Assembly: GCF_000004075.3 (NCBI RefSeq)
Contig: NC_026658.2
Coordinates: 5,766,001 to 5,830,000, forward strand
Reading direction: 5' to 3'
From: Cucumis sativus
Taxonomy: Eukaryota; Streptophyta; Magnoliopsida; Cucurbitales; Cucurbitaceae
Length of the DNA stretch: 64,000 nucleotides
Of this stretch, positions 10,659 to 24,377 are shown piece by piece (position 1 is the stretch's first letter; each line of letters opens with the position of its first letter). The notes under the pieces are model-generated. The model made no database searches, was not told where the DNA came from, and worked only from the letters and a program-made list of their open reading frames with translations. The position numbers were made by a program, and so were the translations under genes.

Positions 10659-13421
10659 TCAGTGACCAAGTATAAGTTGCTGCATCAGGACAGCTAAAAT
10701 GCTGCCCATGGATATGTTGATGACATTAACAACATCATTATTGAGCTGCACACAAAATAGGAAAGAATCAGAACATTAGTCTTCCAGACCTGGGCAGATT
10801 GAAGAAGTAAAAACCATATCATAATGCAGATAGAAGAGATGTTGTTGGCCGAGAAGGGAGAGGAAGGAGCACGATCACTGATTTAAGAAAATTAGGACTT
10901 TTCCAACTCTAAGGGTTAATGCATTGGCCATTCTTGATCTAGATAGTTTTTTAACACATATCTGAATGCTTTTTATCTACCTAGTAATTTTCCAGTTGCT
11001 TTAAGATTTAAATAATCAAGGCCTTCAGCCGTTGCATTTAGACTTGAACCCACCATTCATGATGACTAAGCCAGACAATTTATGAGAGCAGGCAATAACA
11101 TCAGAAGAGATACAGTAAAAGAATGAACACAATCAAATTAAAGCAATTAGTGAGATCACAAACTTCAGTTACTTACCCACTGAAATCCTTCCTTCTCTTG
11201 AAGTACTGCACCGATGATGCTTTCACCAAGATTAGCTATCTGTGAAGCTATAACGCATACAATAGCTTCAGATGCAGTTACCTGCATCAACATCCAAGGA
11301 GAAATCAAAATGTGTCTCCAAAAACAAGATAAAGATATAGTGAGGGGAGGGCCTCATCAGAATAAGAAAGGCACCTTTAGTTAGCAAGTAGAGTTCTTAA
11401 ACTGTGGAAAATCAAATACAGAGGTTCAATAAGCTTTCTTTCCATGCTTAAGTTCAGCTTTTTATTGAGGTTGGATGAGGAGAAAATATGGAGGAATATC
11501 AATTTAGAAAACGTATTGATTTTTTTTTTAAAGGGCCCTACTTTAATAAAAATTGCTTATCTTTTATATGATAATAAAATCAAGTTTCACTGTGCATAAA
11601 AAGTAGGAATTTAGTACTTTGGAACGAAAGGATTTGGTAGTATATCTCAGGAAAAAACAAACAAAAGGAGCAGAAACACAAACAAAGAATGCCTAGGAAT
11701 TTTCCCGCAAGATTAGTCTATTGAAAGGTCATAGAGAAGGGCCATTAAAAGTGATTACATCACCCAAAAGACAGCCAACAAATGCAAGAGCGATTGCTGC
11801 TAAGAGTCCAGCAAAGGTTCCCTCGAGACTGACAGCCCCTTCTGTTCCCCGAGGAACAACCTTAAAATTTGTCACCAGGTACCTGATTATAAATGAAGCA
11901 TCAGTGCAACATATTGCATGTTCTCCAAGAAGAAGATGAAGGTTAAAACCCCTCCTTATATAACTAGATCTGAAAAGGTTCAAATAGATTTTACATTTCC
12001 GTTTCCATGTATAATACACATTGTTCATTACAAATATAACGAAGACAAAGAAAATGTTAATTAGTAGAAAAAAGAGAAACACAATGGAAAACTACAAAGA
12101 CCAAGAGATGCGACTACTGAAACTCCAAATGATCGAAGGATTAAGCAGACTTACGTTATCCGACCATATGCCTTCCCTATTTCGCTCGAGACAGTATCAC
12201 TCAATTTAGTACAGAAACTGGCAACAAAACCAAGTCGCCAAAGTTGAGCAAATGCTTCTCCCCCAACTTTATTAATCATGAGCACAGCACAAACACAACC
12301 AGCAGCACTGGATCCTATAACACTACCAGGTCCTCTTCTCCCCTTTCTCTTTTCAGCTACGCCCTGTGCCTCCTTTTGGGCCATCTTGACCTTTGTTGCA
12401 GCCGTTCCCTAAGAAACAAAATTCAGCATTCAGCAGGAGTATTATTACAATTGCTGAAAGAGACTGTTCTGTAGCTTCCAGTTATCAAAGCAGATGTAAA
12501 GAATAGGGGAAAAATGTACTTGTATAGGAATAAGGACTTTCTCAAACACAGAGCAAACATGATTAAGAAAATTTTAAGAATTCATGTCAGTCCCAAGTGT
12601 CGGTAAATGGTGATTTGAGACAAGCCCTTTGAGGAAGGCGAAAATTTAATGACAAATATAAGGGATCGTAGCAGCACTACAATAACAATGAACCTCATGA
12701 GCTCTACATCTGACATGAAGATTCAAATACCAGTACTTTAAGAATCAATTCAAGGCAGCAATTCGAAGTATTCCATCACAATAATCTGAACTATTTTGTT
12801 AACGAATTGATCATCTAAGAGAAGGGTTGAAACGGAGTAGAATTATTCAATCACTAAAAAAACAACATTCAATAAAGAAAAAGAGATGAATTAATCGAAA
12901 CCACTCAGCCAGAAGAAAAACATGAAAACGAATAAAACAACAAATTAAATCGAGGAAAGAAAATGGTAATTAAGAAAACACGGGGAACGAATGAATGAAT
13001 GAAACAGAAAAGCAAAGTGGAATTGGAGAAGGAGGGGACATAGACGAACAATAACGAAGTAGGTAGCAACAAGAAGGAAACCAGAGGGCCCAAAAGCACG
13101 CCATGTGAGAGTACCAAGCAAGAAAGCAGAAGCAATGCCAGAAGGAGACAAACCGGAGACGAGAATGGGGGAACCCAGGAGGAAAATGAGGAGGTTGCTG
13201 AGTAGGGCAGAGTGCCAAGTGGCGGGATTGGATTGGAGGAGATTGACAGCACCGGATGCAAGGGTCTCAAAGCTCTGGGCTCGGACCACCATCTTGGAGG
13301 AAGGATTAGGGTTGGATTTGGTAATTAGGGGTTTAAGAGGAAAAGGTAGAAGGGGAAACTGATGGCGTTTGGGAGACAGAAGAAGGGGAAAAGGGAGAGT
13401 TGAAGAAATCATGAGAGCCAT
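10659..13421 (-). CDS. VTE6: Phytyl-phosphate kinase, VTE6-like (DUF92/TMEM19 family), plastid
   Basis: The family member VTE6 phosphorylates phytyl phosphate to phytyl diphosphate, recycling chlorophyll-derived phytol into tocopherol and phylloquinone in the chloroplast envelope. Five exons: 13421-13050, 12408-12155, 11882-11759, 11281-11177, 10745-10659; phases agree and total 942 nt, 313 residues. The first 45 or so residues are Ser/Pro-rich without acids, as in a transit peptide. The DUF92 core follows: GTAATKVKMAQKEAQGVAEK, GRRGPGSVIGSSAAG, FCTKLSDTVSSEIGKAYG, VPRGTEGAVSLEGT and SQIANLGESIIGA, with hydrophobic segments between. The first donor is the less common GTTCGT, chosen because it alone joins in phase to the conserved GTAATK. 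The gene looks intact. Confidence 0.93.
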
Positions 13422-13484
13422 GGACCTTAAATACCGAAGAATCTGAGGAAAGAATGTGATTGAGTGTTGGTCAAGTAAATAACT

Positions 13485-13520
13485 AAGAAAGAAGAAGAAG
13501 AAGAAGAAAAAGAAGAAGAT
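13485..13520. repeat. GAA/AAG microsatellite upstream of VTE6
   Basis: A purine-rich run of GAA/AAG triplets lies 65-100 bp upstream of the VTE6 start codon, so on the coding strand it is a CTT/TTC tract. Such tracts are common in plant leader regions and can sit near the transcription start. Confidence 0.8.
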
Positions 13521-13956
13521 AGTTTGATTTTTAAAGAGTCAAGAATCAACCGATTCTGCTCTCTGCTTGCTTCTTCCAACGCTCTGACTTAGATACAATG
13601 CCATTTGGCAATGAAAATCTAAGTTTCCAATGAGGTGTGAATTGATGTACTCCATAGAGTTTAGAAGGTTTAAATTAAATTGATGTAAATGGATGTTTTA
13701 GCTAAATGTAAAAACTATATAATTCTTCTTATTCTTCTTTATCATTTCATTTTAAGCCTCCCAAGTCCAATTCCGTACAACTAAAATGTGGAGCTTGAAT
13801 GGAAGATGAGAGATTGTGTTGTTCAATTTTAACATCTAAACATAGAGTTTGAAACAAATAAGATAATCATTTACTCTAGATAGATTAACAATACATGAAT
13901 AAATAATTATCAAACATCCCATCATAGAAGTAAAAACAATAATATAAAAAAAAAGG

Positions 13957-15619
13957 TCAATTTTGAAACAAAGTAGCAAAAAGGATAAGATTCCAAGTAT
14001 CAGGAACACCCGCGAGACACCAATGGCTACAATCAAGAAGAGGGGTAGAATTATTGGAAGTAGTGTAGTTGGAAGGATGTCCATCTTTTCTAAGTTGAGT
14101 CAACAATGTGACATCAAGTAAATAGACTGGCGTCACAATGTCGCTTAGTACATTCTTCGCTATGGCTTCTCCTTCGAGACTTGGCCCTGGATATCTTGAT
14201 CCTTTTATCGGTTGCTTCTCTCCTTGACAATTCTTTGTCGATGCCTCTCCCCAATCATTTCCACTATTAAAAAGAATAATAATAATAAACATTGTGTTTG
14301 AGTGTGGATATATGCGAATTAATTAACACTTAACACTTACTCAATATGAACGGCAGAAACACCTTGGAAGAAAACAATGGTGTTTGAAGGATTGATATTG
14401 GAATCAAGCCATTTACCCCAAGTTGTCAAACCAATCTTGAAAGCTTCCATTCTATCCATTTCTTTCACCAATTTGTCTCCTACTTGGAAGAAATCCCATC
14501 TAATACACAATTCCAAACCAATCATTTTTATTTGATTTATATTGGGAAGCCTCTGAAAAGTTTTTTCTTCTCTTCTAAGAAAGAGCAATGGAAATGAACA
14601 TACAATAGAGTTTTACTTACGTTTTATAATGGCCAGTGTGAGTCCACCAATGATAAGTGTTGAAAATCATCAAGTCAACGTTTTTCCACTCATCTCCTCT
14701 ACTAATGGACTCCAATTTTAGCACTTTCCCTATTTTCTCTTTCACTAAATCCACTAGAAACCCATTTTTCAAATACATTACTGATGTCTCATATTCCTAC
14801 ATCCACATTTAATTACAACTTTAAACTACATAATATAACCAAAAATTTCCAACAGCAATAACGAAAAACAAATTAAACCATACTGTTAAATAATTATGAA
14901 CATAGTTTATATATACTTACAGGAAAGAAAAAGGTCGAGAGAGAGTTGTGAGTGGTAAGGGTATAATTGGAATTTGGGACAGCAGTGTGTAGCATGCATG
15001 TTAATGACTGCCACATGTTATTACTCAATGAATCACCCACTACCATTATCTTCTTCCCTCTGTATCTCTCTAGCAAATCTTCACCATTGAATCTATTCAT
15101 CCATTAAACAATGTACAGTTCATATTTATTAGTTTATAACCCATTGTAAAGATTCTTTTTCTTTTCTTTCTTCCCCAAATGAGTCCTTACTTATTTTCCT
15201 AGTTTGACGTTGTAGTTATCCATTAATTTAAGTACAGTAATTCAAAACAAAAACGACAAAATTCAAAACCCAAAAAACAAAAAACAAAATATTGTACTTG
15301 ATCGGAGAAAGGGATACCTGGGGAGGTCACAGCGGCGGGGCTGCCACCGGAACTTGAGGTATTCGGAGTCCGGGCGACCATTCTTCTGGCAGTTAAAGCC
15401 GTCACCGATGAAGGGACAGTTCGACGCGTCGTAAAGTGGGTACGACACGTCGTAAACCCAGCTCCCTTCGTAAAAATCACACCCATTATTGTTGTTCCAC
15501 TGCTTAGGCTTCTGCCGCTCGTAAAAGCTGTCTCCGTGGACGACTCCACGGCGGAGAATAATTTGCAGAAATATGAGAAAGATGACGCCCCCGGTGAACC
15601 GGCCGCCAGCTAAGGCCAT
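13957..15619 (-). CDS. TBL: TBL/PMR5-type putative O-acetyltransferase, copy A
   Basis: Trichome birefringence-like proteins O-acetylate cell-wall polysaccharides (xylan, mannan, pectin, xyloglucan) in the Golgi. Five exons: 15619-15318, 15092-14921, 14796-14621, 14499-14341, 14263-13957; phases agree, 1116 nt, 371 residues. An N-terminal hydrophobic anchor or signal ([13 protein letters not shown]) is followed by the PMR5N/TBL domain ([36 protein letters not shown]). Next come the GDS esterase motif ([13 protein letters not shown]) and the C-terminal DxxH motif ([16 protein letters not shown]), the two halves of the Ser-His-Asp site. Length is that of the short TBL clade. A second member (copy B) lies 5.6 kb upstream in the same orientation, so this looks like a tandem pair. 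The exact Arabidopsis counterpart cannot be chosen by eye. Confidence 0.93.
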
Positions 15620-15711
15620 GGGAGGAGGAGGTGAATAGTGAAAAAGTAGAGAGAGAGGTGGGGATTGAAGTTTGAAGAAGCGGGAAAAGTGGGGATTAGA
15701 AAGAGAATGTA

Positions 15712-15730
15712 ATGTATATAATATATAGAG
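15712..15730 (-). promoter_or_regulatory. Candidate TATA box of TBL copy A
   Basis: A TATATA-rich core lies about 95-110 bp upstream of the start codon on the minus strand, a suitable distance for a TATA box plus short leader. It sits in a longer AT/GA simple-sequence stretch, so the call is tentative. Confidence 0.35.
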
Positions 15731-15734
15731 AGAG

Positions 15735-16620
15735 AGATATACATAGAAGTTAGATCAGTATTAAGCAAGAAAATTAATGGGGAATTTTTAAAGTAGAAGA
15801 ACTGGGAAAGTTGCTACAGTACATATCAAAAGTTTTAGTCATTTTGTAAAAATCCAAAGTGCATGCAAAATACCCAAAAAGCCCACCCAAAACAGAGTGA
15901 TTGATTTGAAACTATTTAGAAAAAAAATGGTGATTTTTTTTAAATTTTTTTTAGTTCCATGGTATTTTAACCTAAACTAAGATAGGATGTGTGATTTGAA
16001 AAAAAAAAAAAACTAAATATTTCATATATGTTTCTAATATGTTTAACATATTCTTAGTTCTTGATTAAGTATCTAAAGGTAGATGGAAGAAAACACGTTT
16101 ACAAAAAAGGATAGAAAAATATTGGATGAGATTACCTCGTTACAACATGATAGATAGCTCTATTCAATCTTACTAGTGTATGAGAGAAAAATATTTTAGA
16201 TTTATATCGTCTAGTCTTATTCAAGACATCAACATTCAACGACTATTATGTGTCCTAATATGTACGTAGGATATACTCAACATTGATCTTTTTCCTAGTT
16301 ATTAGATTTGTGACACAACTCATAAGGGATGATATTTAATATCTAACAATATTTTCATAGTTAAAAAATATTTATTATGAAATCGATAGATAGTTTCAAA
16401 ATAATTTTCCTAGTTATTAGATAGTTTCAAAACAACTATTTTTTTTTCCAATTTTATTTCAAAATCACCCCTAAAACCTAATAAACCTAAATAACCCAAG
16501 ATTTTCTTATTTCTAAATGTCGAGTCATTTTTCCTCTAATGCGCAAGAATTCGATAGCAACTCTATCATTCTCTTCTTCTTTATACATCAAAAGCAAACA
16601 ATTCTATAACAATCCAAAAA
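15735..16620. other. Intergenic AT-rich DNA upstream of TBL copy A
   Basis: No reading frame or exon-like structure was seen. A short phrase (TTTTCCTAGTTATTAGAT) is repeated near 16293 and 16405. The right end runs into the gypsy remnant. Confidence 0.5.
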
Positions 16621-16628
16621 TATCAATG

Positions 16629-18000
16629 ATTTGTTTGACCAATTGTAGAGAGCTACAGTTTTCTCCAAGATCAATCTCCGTGCAGGTTACTATAAGTTGA
16701 GAATAAAAGAGAGTAACATTCCTATGATCGCTTTCGCTCGAGATATGGGCATTACATTTTCATTGTAATGTTGATCGTTTGACTTGACTAATGTTTCTGT
16801 AGTGTTTATGAACCTGATGAACAAGGTGTACAAGGAGTTTTTGGGCTTTTTTTTTGTCATATTGTTCATTGATGATATCTTAGTCACTTCCAAGAAAGAG
16901 GCATGACACGAGGAGCATCTAAATGGGGTTCTAGAAACTTAAAGAAGGAATGAGTTGTATGCTAAATTCTCTATGTGTGAAATCTAGTTGAAGCAAATAG
17001 CTTTTTTTAGGACACTTGGTGTTGAAGGATAGAGTTTTTGTAGATCCTACGAAAGATTGAGGCAGTGACAAAGTGGTCTCGCCCTACAACAATCAATAAG
17101 GTATGCAGTTTTCTAGGTTTGACAGGTTACTGTTGATGGTTTGTTAAGGAATCTTCTCGCATATCCTCTGAATTGACTAGAAAGGAAGCCTCTTTTGTAT
17201 AAAGTCAAGCTTGTGAGGATAACTTTTAGAATCTTAAGCACCAACTCGTTACTACACTGGTTCCTTACAATAACAGATGAATTAGGGAGTTATGTGATTT
17301 ACAGTAATGCATCCAAGAAAGAACTTGGGTGTGTACTTGGTAATTAAGATGGTTGCTAATGTCTTCCGACAGTTGAAGAACCATGACTAGAACTATCCTA
17401 CTAATGACTTAGAGTTGGCACCAATGATGTTTTCTAGGAAGATTTGGTGACATTACTTATATGGTGAGAAGATACAAATTTTCACATATCATAAGAGCCT
17501 AAAACATTTCTTCACTCAGAAGGAATTAAACATAAGGTAGCGCAAACGGCTTAATTTAGTAAAAGATTATGAGTGTGTGATTCTGTATCATCAAGACAAG
17601 GCGAATGTAGTAGTAGATGGGTTGATTAGGAAGACAACCCATTCAACAACTTTAGTGATTAGACAGACCCATTTGTGTAAGAAGCTTGAACATGCTGAAA
17701 TTGCAGTGGCAATAATGGAAGTTTCTTCACAGTTAGCATAGTTATAGTACAAGCAATCCTGAGGCAGAAAGTTATAGATGCTTAATAGAGTGATGTGAAT
17801 CTTGATGAGAAATATCGTCTAGTAGAGGAAGGTAAAGGTAATGGATTCTCAGTATCATAGGAGAAATTGATGACGGAACCTCATAGTTCTCCATTCTTGT
17901 TTCATCTAGGTAACATTAAGATGTATTAGGACTTGTAATGTATTTATTGGTGGACGGATATGAAAAGAGAGGTGGTAAAGTTTGTAAACATGCATTTTTC
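16629..18000 (+). mobile_element. Decayed Ty3/gypsy pol: reverse transcriptase, RNase H, start of integrase
   Basis: Read across frames, the plus strand shows an ordered gypsy polyprotein. Seen in order are the RT entry ([19 protein letters not shown]), the block around the catalytic YxDD site (here I-DDI, near 16870), NGVLET and LYAKFS. RNase H follows (IYSNASKKELGCVL, DLELAPMMF, IWRHYLYGEKIQIF) then FFTQKELNIR and VKDYECVILYHQDKANVV. The integrase zinc-finger entry is YWWTDMKREVVKFV near 17945. Many stops and frameshifts show it is dead. Gag, protease and the integrase core were not found. It separates the two TBL genes, which it evidently entered after or during their divergence. Confidence 0.85.
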
Positions 18001-18039
18001 TAAAAATATATCTGAGATTGAATGTTTAATTTAGAAGGG

Positions 18040-20100
18040 TGATCATTTCAAGGGAATTAAGGTCTTTTTAAATATAGGTTGTCAACCATCAAAAAAATTA
18101 TTAATTGGACAAAGGAAATTGAGTGGTGGCCACCAAAATAAAATTAAAGGTCCGTTTGAATTGAATTAAGAACAAAATATTTTTCAATAATATATTTTTC
18201 TTTTAAACATTTTTTTGAAAATAAGTTTAATATTTAAACACTTAATGTTTGGTTAGACTTTTTTACAAGTGTTTATATGTGCATTTGTTTTTTTAAAATA
18301 GATTATTTTATAAATGATTTTTTTAAAATGTATTATTTTAATTTGCCAAACATTACCGTTTTTTTCAAAAAAAAAAAAAAAAATTGGCAAAATTAAACAT
18401 TTTACCATCTCAACCAAGGTGGAGTAGAAAGGGATAGTCCATTGTTGTTGGCCATGAAAGGGGAATGGAACCGAACTTTTTGTGTTGATTGGTGCAACCA
18501 TTTCTTCAACCTTTTTCATCTTGATTTCTTCAGAAGAAGTGGAGAGAATAGCTTAAAGAAGTCGAGTCTTGGCTACCATGGAGAGTTATGCTCAAGAGGC
18601 TGAAGAAAATTGAACGAAAACAGCAATAATCAAATCAGATTTTTGGGTCATTCAGTAGCAATATGATGTTTTCACGATTCTGAAGTGTAGAGAACGAGTT
18701 AGAAGCTGACATTTGGAGGTTAGCAAGCTAAGGTCTTCTCTACATTTTTTATGAAGTATGTAAGAGATAATTCATGTTCTAAACGGCTGGAATAATAAAG
18801 AACTTAATTATGTACATGATTTTGGGTAAAACAGAGCAAGTTTGTTTTGAGGTTGATTCTGATTGGAAGAAGCAATTTTAGAGTTCCAAAACCACTACTT
18901 AGTTAAGAGGTTTCTTATGAGTTTTATGAAAGAAATTTTTGGTATATTGGTTAAGAAATGAGGGAGATAAGCAAGTTTTTGTTGATTTTTGCTGCTGTAA
19001 AATGATAGGTTTTACGCATCGAAAGTTTGGTTGATTCAAGGAGTTCGAGAGTGTTTCAAATGTCCAAATTTTGAGGTAAACTTGTTCTAATTATGGGTAA
19101 GAGGTTTAATTTACATAGGAGAGCTTGATTAATTTGGCTGGAAATGAGGTGTTTGATTTGCGAGAGTGTGGTAAAAAAGTTTGATGAATTATGAAACTTT
19201 TTTCGTATGCTAGAGGTTTGAAGATGATCTTTGTTTGTCATTATTTGCCCGTCATAAAAGTGGAATCGAATATATTATGAGATTTGATTATCCAAATATG
19301 CTTTGGTTTTCAAGTCAAATAGATTGTACGAATCTATAAACCTGAGAGTAGTAGCTTTAATCAATGAGTTAAAATTTGATTTCAGAACATGATTTTTCAG
19401 CTAAAATTTTAAGTACGCATTGAATTAAATTTGTATATTTGCATACTGATTTTAGAATGATTTTAGAAAGATACTTTGAAAGCATGAGGTTTCATTGTGA
19501 AAAGTTTGAAAAGCATGAGTTTACTGGTGTTGCTAAACTATTACTTAAAGTATATGAGATTCATAAGTATTTCTACCAAGCAAGAGTATGTCAAGTTTAC
19601 GAAATATTTAAGTTTGAGACTAATTTTAGCAAAAGATTTGAGACTTGTTATATGCAAGATATTTATATAAAAACACAGTTGTTCTAGTTGAGATGAAATT
19701 TTAAAGCTTATGATTTATTGAATATGTTTTAGTCTATACCTGAGATACCTAAAGATTATAGTAACTATACGGGAGAGTTTTCTATGCACAGAGGTCTTGT
19801 GATGAGGGTATTTTAGTAGGTGTCCAAAGTTTCCATAATAGAGATTAGATAAAGATGAGGGCTTCTACAGACACCTAGTTTTCCATCTCATAACAGTTAT
19901 ATTAAGATGGTAACACTACTAATGTCTAGGTTCCCGTCCCAAAGTTACACAGAGATTCAGGGTATAGCAAGGGAAAGAGAAAGGTTTGAAAAACTATTTA
20001 GTTTGAAAAGTTATTTGTTTGCTTTGTAAAGTTTATTACTTGTTGATTTACTAAGCATGTATTATTTTAAAAACTAGTTAAAGCCATAGTATTAAATTTT
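18040..20100 (+). mobile_element. Probable retrotransposon 3' region or LTR debris
   Basis: This non-coding stretch directly follows the gypsy pol remnant. It is less AT-biased than true intergenic DNA, with stretches such as 18600-18780 and 19740-20000 whose style suggests LTR sequence. No second copy in the window allows the LTR to be delimited, and no polypurine tract or end was fixed. The open frame at 19439-19687 is not recognisable. Confidence 0.3.
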
Positions 20101-21266
20101 CTTCGATATGTAAATTTTTCCATCGATATTTTCACATTACCATTGGTACAATATTGATACAAGGGTTAAATCGATATTTCCATTACATCTTACAAAAAAT
20201 CACGAATCATAAAAATTAAACATCAAAATGATACTATTGTAAATATAATATAAATAATAGACATGTTTGCATATTTGAAAATAATTTATTTCTTGAATTA
20301 TTTATAATTTTTTTAGAAACATCCATCGAAATTGAAATTTATGTAAAATTAAGACTATGATATATTTATCAATATCGATATTTTAAACCTTGGTTAAAAC
20401 ATAAAATTTCACAAAATCTCGCAAAATTTCAAAATAAAAGTTTCTCCTTAATACATATCAAAACAGTAATTAGTCAAAGAAAAAAAATCACATACCGATA
20501 GATCTATCAAACTAAACCATTGTGTGTCAATAGTTAAATATAATTTTTATTTGACAATTAATTGTATGTTAATTAATACAATAGCTATAGAGATTAGATG
20601 TATTTCGGATCTATAACTTTGTGTTAATGGTCAAATAAATTTAAAACTATGATTTTAACTTAAAATTTAGGTTTTTATTTTTGTTGGTGAGAAATTTGGT
20701 GTAAAATTTAGACCACTGAAAATATTTTGGAAATTTTTTTAAGTTCAAGAATATTTACGAACTTTTCAATAATTTCATGAATATTTTTAAAACAAAACTT
20801 CAACGTTTTCTTTTTAACATTTTTAGATATTTTTTAAACTAACCTATAATTGAAGCGAACAACTAATTTGCATTAAGGTTTGGAGACCATTTACTAGTAA
20901 TTGTGTATGTCCTTTCAATAGGTCTAAACATTGATCCACAATTAGTAAGAATTAAATGTGACAACTAAGCTAATCTAAGCCTAACTAACCAAACTAGATT
21001 AAGCATATAATAGCTCTAATGGAATTCAACAATTGAAATAATAGACAAACCGTACTTAATATAAAGAGTGAGCAAAAGCATTAAACAAGGTTGCATCCAA
21101 ACATAATGTTTTCTACTATCCACCCAAATGTTTGCAATATTTCCCTTTAACACCCAAAACAAGGACCTCTTTTTAAAAAATAACAATTCTCCCCAACTTT
21201 ATCCAAATCATTCTTTGTTGTGTAAACAAATAAGGAAAATTACTTTTTTTTAAAAAAATATATATA
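20101..21266. other. Intergenic AT-rich DNA
   Basis: No gene-like signal was found on either strand. The right end should contain the 3' UTR of TBL copy B, whose transcript end I cannot place. Confidence 0.5.
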
Positions 21267-24200
21267 TTAAGATGGTAAAATAATAAGATTGTAAAATATA
21301 AGATTCCAAGTATCAGGAACACCCGCGAGACACCAGTGGCTACAATCCAATCCAACTCTGCCGCCTAATCCGTAATTGGAGGGATGTCCATCTTTTCTCA
21401 ACAACGATAGCTCTGTCACGTCCAATAGTTGAACCGGTTTTTTTACTTTGCTTAACACCCCCTTCAACACCTCCACGGCCGGCGGCAACCCGCCTGGATA
21501 AACAGAGCCAGACACTGGCTCTTTTTGTCCTGCACAACTCTTCGCTCTTGGCTCTCCCCATAAAGTTCCACTGGCATTTATATCATGAACCAATCTTAGT
21601 TTTTAAGTGCTTGACAACTTTTCAAGTGTATTTTAAGTCGTTTTTATAAAATAAATTTAAATATAAACAATTTTTTTTATATACTTTCTACTTATAGTCA
21701 ATTTAAATATATTGTTTATTAGTTAACTAATATCATGTTAAGACATTTTGATGATTAATTCCTCCAAACTATATTGGATGGTTTCCTTCAATCATACTCA
21801 ATCATAACAATTATTTAAAAATGGACATCTTAGGCCTACCTTTTAATGTTTTCCATATGCTAGGTTTATGACTATGTTGAAAGTGCTTCTATTATTGGAC
21901 AACTTGCCAAATTTTTAGATGTTGTTAGGTGTTTGTTAATTTAATTTTGTACTTGATTTAGTGGTGAACACTTTTCGAACTTAATTATTTATTGACCTAT
22001 TAATTACAACATTTATTAATTATTTTAAATTGACTCACTAATCTAAGCTTCATGAGTAGCTTTTTTATTTTATTCCCTATTTTATTATTTTTGTAAAATA
22101 AGTTCATATTTTTCTATACATTAAAACATTAATGCATGTGACATAAATAACATTTCAAATTACAATATATGATGATAATTTCCTAAAAGAAAAGGAACAA
22201 AAAAGTTATGTTAGGTCGAATTCAACCTACTAAACCAGCATCCATTATTGTTTTTTTTAGAGAAAAAGAATCAATTATTTGGTTAATTATGCTAAATAAT
22301 TTAAATTGATAATGCTATAGATGCATAGTCTTATATTTTCTTTTCCAAAAAAGAAAAATTCAATAAAGTTGAATAATGATTAAATTTAATATTAATGAAA
22401 AAAAACAAAATAAAATTAGAATAAGGAAAAGGAAAAGGTTAGAAAAGTTTACTTGTAATGAGATGGAGAAATCCCTTGGAAAAAGAGTTTAGATTTTTGA
22501 GTATCAATGTTTAGATCAACCCATCTTCCCCAAGTTCTGACAGCCTTCTCAAAGGCTATCATTCTATCCATATCTTTCAACACTTCTTTCCCTATTTGAA
22601 TATAATCCCATCTGTAAATATATATAATAAACAAACAATTATACACACACACACATATATAGAAATAGAAATAGAAACAAAGAGAAATTGAAAGAGAAGT
22701 GCTTACGGTTGAGAAGGTCCTCTACGGTTCCACCAATGCCAAGTATTGAAGATGAGGAAGTCAATTGATTCCCATAGCTTACCTGATCCTTCGTTAATGG
22801 AATCCAATTTCAACACTCTCCCAATCTCTTCCTTTACCACATCTACTAAATATACATTTCTCTCTAGCATCACTTTCACTTCATATTCCTGAACAAACAA
22901 TCATATCATCGTCACATTTTTCTTTTTCTTTCTACATTTGTTTCATATACAAGCTTTTAAATGTTATTAGTATATATAACTTTCATTTTCAAGTTTAACA
23001 TACCGTAAAAGTAAACGTAGAAACATCTCCAACTCTTGTTAGTGTGTAAGGTGCATCTGGTACAGCCGAATGAAGCATGCATGTCAAAGATTGCCACTGA
23101 TTTCTACTAAGCGAGTCTCCTACGAATAGTATGCTTTTCCCTCTTAATTTTTCTAAGAAAAGTTTTCCATCGAACCTAGATATGTAGATAATATATTTAG
23201 ATAATTATATGTATAAAGTGTAAATATTTAAATATTTTTGAAATCAATCACAACCTTTAAAAAGGAAAAGGAAAAAAAAATTAAAAACCTTTTTTAAGAA
23301 AAAAAACAAAAACTCAAAACCTTTATTTCTATGTATGGTTTTAGAGAAACGAGAAGCTAACCGAAGGGCTTGTGGTAGAGTAAGTTTAATTTTTAGAAAC
23401 AAAATAAAGATCCGTTGTGGACGTGAGCTGGGGAGGGATATATAAGGAATGATGTAAAAAGGAAAGGGGTGAAAAGGAAAGCAAATGACAAACATTTTCA
23501 TTTTTTTCCAATCTTACCCTCGGCGTAGATCGCGAAAGCCGAAAAGTGAGAACATACCCCACGTGAAAGGAATCTTTGTTTTTATTTCATTTCTTAATTT
23601 AAACCATAATTTATAAATTATAACAATCTGATTGGTCTAATAATTTATTCAACATTAATTTTTCAAATCAACTAACTAATTTAAATGTAAAGTTTTTTTT
23701 TTTTTTCTTTTTTAATCAAACACATTGACAGTCGACTGTTTGATCTTTCTAATTATATTTACTTTCGCTAATAGAAAAGAAAATGTAATTGTAGTTTATA
23801 ATATATTATTCATCAAGTATGATCTCATATTAAATACATGGAAATAGATTTTTAAGTGCCATTTTCTTAATACAATAAATGTGAAGAAACGTGGATGGAA
23901 TCCAAAAAATTCAAAGAGAAAGATTACCTATATGTTAATCAAATCTAATTAAGATATATGCTTAAGAGTTAAGATGTTTAAAATAAAAAGTGAATGATGT
24001 AATTGAAATAAAATTTAGGCAAACAAATCCAAAAAATACTTTTTGCAATTCAACAAATTTAGGCAAAAAGTGAATTCCTTTTTGGCGAAAGAGAAAAGTG
24101 GGGAGTAAAGATACGAATACCGAGGGGTGCAGATTTACCTGGATAAATCGCAATGGAGAGGCTGCCACCTATACTTTGTGTAACCCAAATCGGGACGCCC

Positions 24201-24377
24201 ATTTTTGACACAGCTGAACTCGTGCTCAACGAATGGGCAACTCGCCGCCGTGTACAGCGGGTAACTCTCATCCACAACCCAACTTCCGGCGAAGAAATTG
24301 CACTCAGCCGCCGTATAACCTCCAAAAACGGAAAAGATGAGTAAAAGAAGGATTCTTGTACCACTCCCAAAAACCAT
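21267..24377 (-). CDS. TBL: TBL/PMR5-type putative O-acetyltransferase, copy B
   Basis: Same family and role as copy A. Five exons: 24377-24139, 23175-23004, 22888-22707, 22611-22453, 21570-21267; phases agree, 1056 nt, 351 residues. The N-terminal signal or anchor ([15 protein letters not shown]) leads into the TBL domain ([30 protein letters not shown]). The GDS motif is [13 protein letters not shown] and the DxxH motif [35 protein letters not shown] and [10 protein letters not shown] are textbook for the short TBL clade. The last acceptor (AG at 21572-21571) was chosen to give HYNGTLWGE. Exon number, phases and junction positions match copy A one for one, which supports duplication of one ancestral gene. 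Introns are longer, up to 0.96 kb. Confidence 0.93.

Noticed and set aside
12905-13421. Alternative minus frames of 121 and 82 codons overlapping VTE6 exon 1
   Set aside because: They are frame-shifted shadows of the transit-peptide exon; they do not join to the conserved DUF92 exons in phase.
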